From Pyropia yezoensis (Eukaryota > Rhodophyta > Bangiophyceae > Bangiales > Bangiaceae): a DNA stretch of 64,000 nucleotides. The position numbers and the translations under genes were made by a program. The notes under the pieces are model-generated. The model worked only from the letters and a program-made list of their open reading frames with translations, ran no database searches and had not been told where the DNA came from. The DNA lies in NCBI GenBank assembly GCA_009829735.1, contig CM020618.1:13684568-13748567 (forward strand), in the 5' to 3' direction. Shown in pieces: positions 34,915 through 44,710 of the stretch. Position 1 is the stretch's first letter; every line of letters starts with the position of its first letter.

Positions 34915-34994
34915 CACGCTTCCTCGACCTCCATTCGCCACGCGATGAAGCGCACGTCGCAAAGAACAAGCCGCAGCTCCTCGCACATTTTCTC
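34910..34994 (-). pseudogene. NB-ARC/WD40 gene fragment upstream of the insertion
   Basis: The minus-strand translation EELRLVLCDVRFIAWR aligns with residues 825-840 of the intact protein at 48057-53171 (DELHVLLFDMRFIAWR), 10 of 16 identical. The fragment stops at the LTR. The residues that should come next in the intact protein (about 850-870) are the ones that begin the pseudogene at 6503-6590. Upstream of about 34994 the similarity is lost. Confidence 0.7.
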
Positions 34995-35002
34995 CTTCTG
35001 CA

Positions 35003-35560
35003 TCATCCCCCCCGGTCAGCAGCTCCCGTAGAAGGGCCCAATGGAGCGGGCCCCGTCCCACCAGCCCAGCTGTTGTTGGCGGCCGCGCCCGACGAGGCCG
35101 ATCCTTGTTGCGCGGCCAAGGGGGCCGCGATCAGCTCGTCGGCCCGCCTGGCCAGCATGTTACGGAAGCGCGGCTTGAACCGAACAGCGGGTGCCGACAT
35201 AGTGCCAATGATGTTGCGGTCACGGGCCGCCTCCACAAGGACCTCTAGCGCCTCCGTGTTTGCCTTGCCCTTCTCCTTAAACACCTTCTCGCGGGCTGCC
35301 TGCGCAATCTCCGTCCGCGATGACTGCGTTAACGGCGGGTAGTCAGCAAAAGTACCCGGTCGTTGGCGCTTGCCAGCCGCCAGGCCGTCCGCTCGCGTCT
35401 CCTCCACGGCGCCGCCGCCATCGGTTGTGGCCGCGTCCGTCGCGGCCGCGTCGGCCGCGCCCGCATCACGGGCGGTGAGGTCGTCGCCGACGCTCGCTGC
35501 GGTGCTCGCTTCCCCCTCCACCGCGCCAGCAGGGCGGCGGCAGCGGCGGCGCGCCGTCAT
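35003..35560 (-). CDS. hypothetical protein, 185 aa
   Basis: The open frame starts at ATG 35560. The N-terminal 70 residues are Ala/Asp/Thr-rich and low in complexity. The rest is more protein-like (SSRTEIAQAAREKVFKEKGK; VRFKPRFRNMLARRADELIA). It is in the same frame as the segment ending at 35564, separated by a single TAG, so the two may be parts of one gene with an intron or a nonsense change. No family is recognised. Confidence 0.35.
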   Translation of the reverse strand: MTARRRCRRPAGAVEGEASTAASVGDDLTARDAGAADAAATDAATTDGGGAVEETRADGLAAGKRQRPGTFADYPPLTQSSRTEIAQAAREKVFKEKGKANTEALEVLVEAARDRNIIGTMSAPAVRFKPRFRNMLARRADELIAAPLAAQQGSASSGAAANNSWAGGTGPAPLGPSTGAADRGG

Positions 35561-35563
35561 GGC

Positions 35564-36744
35564 CTACGTCACTGCGGCGCCGCTGTACTTGTCCGACACA
35601 ATCAGCACGCGCCATCTCTCAATCCAGTAGTCCGCCCTCGCCTCGGCGGTCTTGAGGATGGGGCGCGGCACGTACTTGCCCAGCCTGACGGCCTCGTATT
35701 CGTCGCGGTTCTTAAAAATAGCCATCATGGCCAGCTCCATGTTGGCCTTCGACGGGTTTCCAGTCAGGCTCAGGCCCTCCATTTGCACGCGCGCACACAC
35801 GAGGCGCATCACCTTCTCGTTCAGCTTCTTAAAGTACCTGTGCACACCGGTGGCCTCCCGCAGCACCCGCGCAGGGAGGCCTTCCATCGTCATCTTCACG
35901 TCGACGCGGTCCATCCGCGCCTGGAAGTTGGCCGTCACGACAGCAAAATGCTCTTTGCTGTTCTATTCCGTCCCCACCACCGCATCCTCAGACGTCTCGA
36001 GCTCTTAAGCGCTCAGCTAAATTCGCACGACAGCCGATTACGGGACCCCGTTGGTGTGGACACGAGGTCCCACTCGATCACGAACGCCCGCCTCGCCGCC
36101 TCTGTGGCAGTATTGACCCCCAGGTAGGGGGGCAACACGTGCCATGCAAGGGGCGGCAGGCCACTAGCCTGATCCGTTCCTCCCCCTGCATTTGGGTCCA
36201 TATTCCCTAAGTTTGGGACAGTTAGCTTAGTAGTAAATCCAACTTGGATTTGAGGGTTTTCTGCATTTATCGTCTTGAATTTTCGTGTGGCCCGGTGGGC
36301 AGGTGCTGGGGTGGGAGATTCTGAGTGGCGAGATTCTGAGGGGACCCTGGGGGGATAAGGGGAGGGACAGCGGGGCTTGGCCCTGCGTCCCCGTCCCGAC
36401 CAAGAAACTGTTGGACCACACACCATCTTCTTGTTTGTCAGTGGGGGGTTTGCCCCACAACAGGGACAGAGTGTGTGCGACTTGCACTTCTTCCGGTTCC
36501 CCCGACACGGGAGGCAGCCCTTGTACACCGCCCCAACTTGGGTGTCGCGTGTGTAAGTGGTTTTTGCCACAGCCTCCACGGCCGCGTCCTCGGCCGCGCA
36601 GAGGGCCGCCTCGTCCGCCACGGCCGCGTCGCCCTGCGCCAGGATTTTCGCGCGCGCTGACGGCTGCTGCAGCGGCCCCTGCTGAGGGATCTCCGTCGAC
36701 GGCGGTGAGGCCATCGTCGGCCCCGCCACCAGGATGGCCTCCAC
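35564..36744 (-). CDS. hypothetical protein with cysteine-rich motif, probable intron
   Basis: Two open segments on the minus strand (36744 to about 36029, and 35957 to 35564) can be joined by a 71 bp GT..AG intron (36028-35958) that keeps the frame and gives RNRLSKEHFAVVTANFQ. The 5' segment has a Cys-rich stretch (CLPCRGNRKKCKSH, then CPCC). The 3' segment is helical and coherent (VTANFQARMDRVDVKMTMEG; ANMELAMMAIFKNRDEYEAV; ARADYWIERWRVLIVSDK). The intron is shorter than the others in this window, and the true start is unclear because the upstream frame is Ala/Arg-rich. The function is unknown. Confidence 0.4.
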
Positions 36745-38234
36745 TTCGCTGAGCCGCCCTCCTCGACCGCCTCCGTGAGAGCCGCGTCCGCGGGGGGATC
36801 TACCCGCGCGGCCTCGGGCCGGGCCGCGTGGGGGGACGGTTTAACTCGTGCTGCTGCTGCCAGCGCTGGCGGCGCCGCTGCCGTCGCTGGCGAAGCCGCA
36901 GGAGCGGCCGCTGAGGCTGCCACCAAGGGAGCGGCGGCCGCTAGGCCCTCCTCCCCGATAAGATGGGGGGGAGCACATGGCTGTGTGGTCGGTGACGGCG
37001 TCTTCACAGGTCGTCCCGATGCCGCCGAAACCCCGCTTCCGTCCGCACCGGATGGAACAGTGGCAGCTGGATGGGTCGACGCGTGCGCGTTGCCCGTCCC
37101 CTCACCGCGGGGCGTCCCCGTTGTAGGCAGCGGCCAGGTGCTCGAGGATGGCCGCGTTGGTGGGCCGGTGTCCCTCGGCCCACCTCCGTGCGACCGCTGG
37201 GCGCCGCCCTGTCGCTGCCCGGTGCTTGACGCACCTCCCAGGCGACTTTCAGAACACCCCTCGCCCCGCCACGGACCCTTTGCTGCTGCAGGAGACTGGG
37301 AAAGCCTTGGCTGCTCGTCGTCCGTCCCGGAAAACGACCGCCGATTGCAAACAGGGGCGGCTGGGCGCCCGCCCGGTTGACTCGGACTCACTTGGAGCCC
37401 GCCATTGCGCGGTCTCACCCGCCCACTCGAGCTCGGCTGCTGCTCCTATCGCGGGTGCTTTTGCAACGGCGGCTGATGCTGGTGCTGCTGATGCGGTTTC
37501 CAATCCTCTCCGCTTGGTCCCGCTCGGCCGCCTCGGGGCACCGGCTGCGAAAAGCCTTGTGGGCCTGGCGGGGGGGCTTTTGGCGCCGGAAGGGGCGCCG
37601 AGGGCTGGGCAAGCGCGCTCTGGAAGAAATCGAGAATGAGAACTTGAGCCACATACGCAGCAACCGCGCCGTCGGTGGCCTTGCCCGGCCCGCGTCGCCA
37701 ACGCGGCGCTCGAGTGTTCGCGGCGCAGGAAAACGACGCGCGCGCTGTTGACAGTCCCGCCAGTCATCCCAGAACGACTGAGAGCCACGGAGACAAGGCC
37801 GACTCGAACCGGCGCGCCCCGACCGGAGACAGTCATTTGACATGCGTTGCTGTGACCGGTCGTCCGTCCCAAGCAGCGCGACGAACAGAGTAAGATCATC
37901 TGTTGTCACCACGCAACGACCACCAAAATATGCAAAACCGCCATACTTGCGCATGTGGACGCGTGAAAGTGGCATATGGCACGCGTTTACGCGTCAAATT
38001 ACTCGTGCACGTGGCACGACATTTTGCCTTCCGTGCCCAACGCAACCCCATTCCTGCCCAAGGAGGGCAACATTTGTCCACAATGACTCTCTTTGCGCTG
38101 CCTGTCTCGCTACTGTGCCGATACGAGGAACCATTCCGACGGTCTTTCGGCGTCCCAGGCAGTCCAGCAGGGGGGCTAGTGCATGTTATCGCTTATTGCA
38201 TAAACGCGTGCGAACTTGGACAATACAGTCAGCG
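36745..38234. other. no supported gene
   Basis: The 36745-37420 part is GC-rich, with Ala/Pro/Arg-rich frames on both strands, and may hold the 5' end of the minus-strand hypothetical gene. From 37420 to 38234 I see no domain. Confidence 0.4.
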
Positions 38235-38807
38235 TGTAGCATCTCTGGCCCTGACTTCGCGTCGACCCGGGATGGCGACCAAGGGACACCAGGTGCCAGA
38301 ACACGCCCGCCGTGTGGGGAGGGTTGGCGGCCGTGGCCCGTGCCCGACACTGGGATGCGGTGGACTACGCTACCCACACGTGAGAGAGGGACTTCTGATG
38401 GGTTTTTGCATATTCGTGAGGGACTTGATTTGAGAGAAATTCAGTGTGAGATTAGTGAGGGAGAATAGAATGAGTAGTGATAGTGGCTCCCGACCTGACG
38501 AGGTTAGACTCGGGTCGGGGCCACTCGGGGGTAGGGGGGGGGGCTACATGGCCAACGTTCCGAGCCTCCCCCACATGCACGTTAAGAGGGACAGCGAGGC
38601 GCCCTTGGCCCGCGCCCTCAGGAAAAAAGACAACTGAGCGTTTGCTTTCCTCTTCCCCGTGTGCACTACCGTGCGTATCTGATGGCCCAGCCGACAGGCA
38701 CGTGAGGCAACAGGCATACCACTCTCGTAGTTCCTCTTTCTGCGTTACTTGTCCCTCTCCCCCGAGGGATACTGACACGTGTCTGAGAGGATCGAGTTTT
38801 ATACCAC
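38235..38807 (+). repeat. solo family B LTR (573 bp), diverged
   Basis: It begins TGTAGCATCTCTGG and ends TTTTATACCAC, the same ends as the other two family B LTRs, with clearly more substitutions. No gag, primer site or polypurine tract adjoins it. The flanks (CAGCG left, GTAGC right) do not form a clear target duplication. Its open frames match those of the other LTRs and are not genes. Confidence 0.85.
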
Positions 38808-41800
38808 GTAGCAAACACATGCATTCCGTTACCACATCCGAATCGCTGTCAGAGACACTCATGAGTGTTTGCACGGGTCCCGACCATCTCGCATATCATC
38901 TCTCAGTGGTGGCCCCACCGCGACCCAGCGGTGGACACGCCTAGTTAAAACGGCGTTTTTTGTGCATCCTGGGCTTCAAGGGCCACCTCGTCTCCTCGTT
39001 GGCCCACAAAGGTCAATTCGATCGCAAGGCGAAGCAATTCTTGCACAGCATTGGCTCCAAGGCGAGATGTCAGGTATTTTGCTTCCTTTGTGCCTGAAGC
39101 GGTCGAAGAATGCAAACGTGTTCACCTGGACCCATTGTCGAGGCCGTGTGGGGCAGGTAAGAATAGAAAAGAATGGAAGAGAGCGTCAAGCAAGGAGTCA
39201 ACCGTTTCGCGAAGAATGGCTGCTCCAACCACCCTCTCCACCTTAGTGAAGTGCCACCCTCCCTACCACCTCCTCTCTCACACAGCTCAAAGCCCTCTAC
39301 CCGCGCCCGGCGCGCCCCCCGAATGCTCACTGACCATCACGCCAATGGTTGAGGAGGACAAACAGGGGTAGACCCGGTGCCGGGGGCGTCTTTTAGCGGA
39401 CCGGGGGGGTACGATCGCCCCGGAACTGCGCATCTACCACCTCTGGCGGTGGTAAGGTCCTCTGCGTCTTCCGCGCTTGCCGGGCATCCAGCCACGCCCG
39501 AGGACGCTTTCGAAAGGAGGGGGAAAATCGGTGGGATCGAGGGGGCGGGGGAACGGAAACGGCGCGGCGGGACGTGCGGACGCACAACGGAAGGTGACGC
39601 TCCAGCTCAAGATCCATGCGCGTGCGGCCCCAGTGCCGCGCATAAACGCCCTTCATGGCCTCTGTGGCGTGGCGCCAAAATTGGGGGCACAAAAACTCAC
39701 CAATTCTCTTCTTGGCTAGTCACAGGGCTCCACGTCTCTTTGAAGAGGATAGTGTAAAAAACCCCGGATGCACACCTTAACTGAAGGACTATCTCACGCA
39801 ATAAGGCACGCGGCGGACACCCGACGTGGGCGCAGCTCGTCACCGCTACGACGGCTCCCCAGCCCCCATGCGGCACATGGTGTGCAAGAGGAGCTCACAG
39901 GCTCTCCAAAGATGTCCTGCACTGCCCCTCTGTACTGATAAGATTATTGTTTGTCCGGGCGTGAGGAATTGTAGGACCGCTTTTCCTTGCAATTTGGGAG
40001 TTTCTTCCCATAATTCATTCCAGGCTATTGCCGCATTGAGCAGGCTATGACCGCAAGAATATCGCATTCTATGTGAGTTGGATGATTTTGAGAAAAAAAG
40101 CCGGAAAAAGTACCGTCGGTGCGCCGCACACGGCGGCATTAAGAAGTGAAGCGTCGGCGCTGCACGATCCATGATCCCACGTGTCGATATTTCGGAGCAT
40201 GTAATCCGCTGCCCATCTGATGAAGGGGGCTACATCTGCGCACGGCGCATTGAATTTGTGCTCCACTTGACCGCCTTTTCTCACTGGCTTGGTCCGCCCC
40301 AGTCGGCCCGTGCCCGCCTTTTCTGACAGGCGTGATCCCCCCTCACCAGTCGACCCCTGCCCGCCTTTATTGCAGGCTGGATCCCCCCTCCATTCGATCA
40401 ATGCCCGCGTTATCTGACATGCGTGACTCCCGCCCCCGGTAGACTCCTTAGAGGGTGGCTGGGGTGACTCGGACGTCCCGATTGATGACCCTGCTCTTGA
40501 GCACGACCGCGCTGACACTCACCACGGAGATCACGTACCCCCGCTGCAGCTCACCCATGGCGATATTGCCAGGCGCGTTCGGCGCCATATCTATCTCATC
40601 GAGGAGCTCGGGGGGGGGGCGGAGCGGCAAGGAGGGCGGCTTTTACAGTTAGACGCGCCGATGGCCCGCGTCTCGCCCGCCGCGGTGCTCGACCACGATG
40701 CAGGAGTAAATAGTGGTCCCGCCGCTGCGCTGCAGTCATCCACAAACATGCACTGGCCCCCACGGGGTCAGGGGAAGAAGAAAGCAGGGGGAAAGAGCGA
40801 GGTGGTTGCGGTCGCAGGACGGCGAGCGCGAGCTGTGAAGCAGCCCAACGCGCAATCTGCTGGAGAAGTAGCACCTGTTTCCGTCCAGCTGTAAGGCAAA
40901 TCGAATGGCTATTGCAGCTGCTAGAAAACCATCTCAGGAAAAGAAGCGCACAACGACCGCACTTCACGCAGAGTGCACGCTTACGACGTCAGCAAGCGCT
41001 TACTTGCTACTGCTTTTTTCCCCTGGAGTCGCGGGACACCTTGGCAGCCGAGGAAACAAATTCGGGAGGTGACTTCATCGGGTGCCTCAGAAGCAATGAT
41101 TTTTTCATATGCCTTCTTGCATGAGACAGACCTTTAGGCGTGTGGACGAGGCGTCCCGGAAAAGAAAAAACCTGGCTCAGGTGCCATGAACGTACGAGTT
41201 TCCCCATTCAGCCTGCCAATAGAATCTGACCTCTCTGTTAACGTAGGAACCTCGTGCCGATCTCTGAACCTATCCTGGCCGCGCCTGTTAACGGATGGCC
41301 TGCAGCGCAGCAAGGTCGTCGGGCATCAGCCTTTAAAATCTTTGGGATAACACTTTCACCTAAGGACCTCGACCGCCGTAAAAAATGACATGAAACATGA
41401 ATATAGTATCGACTTTTGGAGCACATGTTGGCCTCCGGTAGGTTTCAAATAGTCGCCTCTCGTCACCGTCTTGCCACTTGAGCTTCGCCCATCTGTCCGC
41501 CCCCGCGCCCGCCCCGTCTCTCACTGTCCACTCTGTCTATTCTCGCGCTCTTCATCCACAGGCACCCCAGTCGCCCCCCCGCATCGCGCATGCGGGGACG
41601 CCCCCGTTCTCCCGCCACCCCTCCGAGAGACGCTGGCACGTCCGAAGCTATGCGTACGTATGAGTTTAGACAGCCACCGACCAAGGCATACCCCGGCAGC
41701 GGCTGGTAGTACTCTGACAACCAGCCCTCCGGGAACTCCTTCCGTCTCTTCCCCACCTTCGTCCCGTCTCACCCAACCCCCTTCCCCCCTCCTCCAAGCT

Positions 41801-41984
41801 GTTCCCAGAAGAGCACCACTACCCCCGATTCGAGGAGCGCGTGGCCGAGGCGAGCCAGCTGTGCCTGGCTCGCCGTGCTGACGCTCCGCCGGATATCTTA
41901 TGTCACACCCTAGGAGCACGGCGGCGTCGTCAGCGTGTGCCAGACGGCGGGACGGCCGCGACCCACGCAAAGACATCCCACGCC
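38808..41984. other. no supported gene
   Basis: Scattered short frames only. GC content is lower than in neighbouring DNA over 39900-40200 and 40900-41450. No motif, splice-supported exon or RNA gene was recognised. Confidence 0.4.
40275..40440. repeat. degenerate tandem repeat, about 50 bp, three copies
   Basis: Copies start GCCCGCCTTTTCTGACAGGCGTGATCCC-like, at about 40311, 40359 and 40402, each followed by CCTCAC/CCTCCA and CAGTCGA/ATTCGAT. The first preceding unit is weaker. Confidence 0.55.
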
Positions 41985-44400
41985 CACGCTCCCCGGTAGC
42001 GCCCCCCCCCCCGTCCGCAGCGGCCGCCCGCCATCCTGTAGCAGCGGCCCCCCCACTGGGAGCCGCCGCCCCACCACCGGTCGCGGCCGCCCCCCACCCG
42101 TAGCGGCCGCCCCCCTGCGGGTCGCGGCCGCCTTCCACCGGAAGCCGCCCACCCATCGTCTGCAGCCGCCGCCCGCCAGCCGATAGCAGCGGCGGCCCCA
42201 CTGGTAGCGGCCGCCCCACCCCCGGTCGCGGCCGCCCCCCACCGGTAGCGGCCGCCCCCCACAGGTAGCGGTCGCCCCCTCGCCGGCCGCGGCCGTTCCC
42301 CACCGGTAGCGGCCCCCCCCTCCCCGGCGGTAGCCGCCCCCCCACCGGCTGCGGCCGCCCCCCCGTCCGCAGCGGCCGCCCGCCAGCCGGTAGCAGCGGC
42401 TCCCCAACTGGTAGCGGCCGCCCCCTCGCCGGCTGCGGCCGCCCCCCCACCGGTCGCGGCCGCCCCACCGCCGGCCGCTGCCGCCCCCCCACCGGTAGCG
42501 GCCGCCCCACCGCCGGTCGCGGCCGCCCCCCACCGGTAGCGGCCCCCCCCCCGTCCGCAGCGGCCGCCCGCCAGCCGGTAGCAGCGGCGCCCCCACTGGT
42601 AGCGGCCGCTGGACCGCCGGTCGCGGCCGCCCCGCACGGGTAGCGGCCGCCCCCCACAGGTAGCGGTCGCCCCCTCGCCGGCCGCTGCCGCCCCCCCACC
42701 GGTAGCGGCCGCCCCACCGCCGGTCGCGGCCGCCCCCCACCTGGACCAGCCGCCCCCCCGCCGGTAGCAGCCGCCCCTAATCGGTAGAAGCCGCCCCCCC
42801 ACCCGTAGCGGCCACCCGCCAGCCGGTAGCAGCCGCTCCCCCATCCGTAGCGGCCGCCCCACCGCCAGTCGCGGCCGCCCCCCACCGGTAGCGGCCGCCC
42901 CCCCGTCCGCAGCGGCCGCCCGCCAGCCGGTAGCAGCGGCCCCCCCACTGAGAGCCGCCGCCCCACCGCCGGTCGCGGCCGCCCCCCACCCGTAGCGGCC
43001 GCCCCCCCGCGGGTCGCGGCCACCCCCCACCGGTAGCGGCCCCCCCCCCGTCCGCAGCGGCCGCCCGCCAGCCGGTAGCAGCGGCGCCCCCACTGGTAGC
43101 GGCCGCCCCCTCGCCGGCTGCGGCCGCCCCCCCACCGGTCGCGGCCGCCCCACCGCCGGCCGCTGCCGCCCCCCACCGGTAGCGGCCCCCCCCCCGTCCG
43201 CAGCGGCCGCCCGCCAGCCGGTAGCAGCGGCGCCCCCACTGGTAGCGGCCGCTGGACCGCCGGTCGCGGCCGCCCCGCACGGGTAGCGGCCGCCCCCCAC
43301 AGGTAGCGGTCGCCCCCTCGCCGGCCGCGGCCGTTCCCCACCGGTAGCGGCCCCCCCCTCCCCGGCGGTAGCCGCCCCCCCACCGGCTGCGGCCGCCCCC
43401 CCGTCCGCAGCGGCCGCCCGCCAGCCGGTAGCAGCGGCTCCCCAACTGGTAGCGGCCGCCCCCTCGCCGGCTGCGGCCGCCCCCCCACCGGTCGCGGCCG
43501 CCCCACCGCCGGCCGCTGCCGCCCCCCCACCGGTAGCGGCCGCCCCACCGCCGGTCGCGGCCGCCCCCCACCGGTAGCGGCCCCCCCCCCGTCCGCAGCG
43601 GCCGCCCGCCAGCCGGTAGCAGCGGCGCCCCCACTGGTAGCGGCCGCTGGACCGCCGGTCGCGGCCGCCCCGCACGGGTAGCGGCCGCCCCCCACAGGTA
43701 GCGGTCGCCCCCTCGCCGGCCGCGGCCGTTCCCCACCGGTAGCGGCCCCCCCCCCGCCGGTGGTAGCCGCCCCCCACCGGTAGCGGCTTCCCTCCCGTCC
43801 GCAGGGGCCGCCAGCCAGCCGGCAGCAGCGGCCCACCCACTTGGAGCGGCCGCCCCACCGCCGCTCGCGCTCGCGGCCGCCCCCCACCTGTACCAGCCAC
43901 CTTCCCGCCTGCCGCGGCCGCCCCCCCACCAGAAGCGGCCCCGCCCCCGCCGGTCGCGGCCGCCCACCACCGGTAGCGGCCGCCCCCCCACCGGTCGCGG
44001 CCGCCCCACCGCCAGTCGCGGCCGCCCCCCACCGGTAGCGGCCGCCCCCCCGTCCGCAGCGGCCGCCCGCCAGCCGGTAGCAGCGGCCCCCCCACTGAGA
44101 GCCGCCGCCCCACCGCCGGTCGCGGCCGCCCCTCACCTGTAACAGCCGCCGCCCCGCCGGTAGCAGCCGCTTCTAACCGGTAGCAGCCGCCCCCCCACCC
44201 GTAGCGGCCACCCGCCAGCCGGTAGCAGCCGCTCCCCCACCCGTAGCGGCCGCCCCACCGCCGGTCGCGGCCACCCCCCACCGGTAGCGGCCGCCCCCTC
44301 GCCGGCCGCGGCCGCCCCCCCACAGGTAGCGGCCGCCCCCCCACCGGTAGCGGCCGCCCCACCGCCGGTAGCGGCCGCCGCCCCGGTTGCAGCGGCCGGC
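41985..44400. repeat. GCGGCCGC-rich minisatellite with higher-order duplications
   Basis: About 2.4 kb is built from roughly 21 bp units of the type GCGGCCGCCCCCCCACCGGTA, with variants ending CGCCGGTC or GTCCGCA. GCGGCCGC occurs dozens of times. Larger blocks are duplicated: AGCGGCCGCTGG occurs at 42601, 43244 and 43639, and a block near 42301 recurs at 43339 (offset 1038 bp). Long minus-strand frames (up to 871 codons, Gly/Arg-rich) are a by-product of repeats without stops and are not called as genes. Confidence 0.85.
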
Positions 44401-44637
44401 GGCAGGCCGCAGCCTGGCGCGTGGCGGCCAGGGTACGCTCGCCCGCGTCCCATTTTTTGGCGCCTGCCCCAGCCCCTTTGGCTGGCCCGCTACCTCCGTG
44501 CTGCAGTAGACACCATCCCCCTGCATGCCTGAGTCATCCCCCGTGGTCTCTCGCCACTTCCGGCCTCTCCCATGGCCGTAGCGGTCTATCGTCGGCCGTA
44601 GCTGCGCCCCCCAGACGCGTCAATTTCCCAGTGTGAC

Positions 44638-44710
44638 GAACTTGCAGGCTGATAGAGACGAATCCGCAGGCTGCGGGCCTCGCGCGAGCGAACTTGCAGT
44701 CTGCAAGTTC
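44638..44710. repeat. 21-bp perfect palindrome and half-site
   Basis: GAACTTGCAG T CTGCAAGTTC at 44690-44710 is a perfect dyad with one central base. The half-site GAACTTGCAG also occurs at 44638-44647. The role is unknown. Confidence 0.7.

Noticed and set aside
37790..37830. GGTTCGAGTC on the minus strand, resembling a tRNA T-loop
   Set aside because: The flanking bases do not form a five-pair T-stem, and no acceptor stem or anticodon arm could be built.
38230..38812. Target-site duplication around the solo LTR
   Set aside because: Left CAGCG and right GTAGC share too little. An overlap of GTAGC with the LTR start is equally likely to be chance.
41521..44362. Minus-strand ORFs of up to 871 codons, Gly/Arg-rich
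   Set aside because: The region is a minisatellite without stop codons. Several overlapping frames are equally open and nothing resembles a folded domain.
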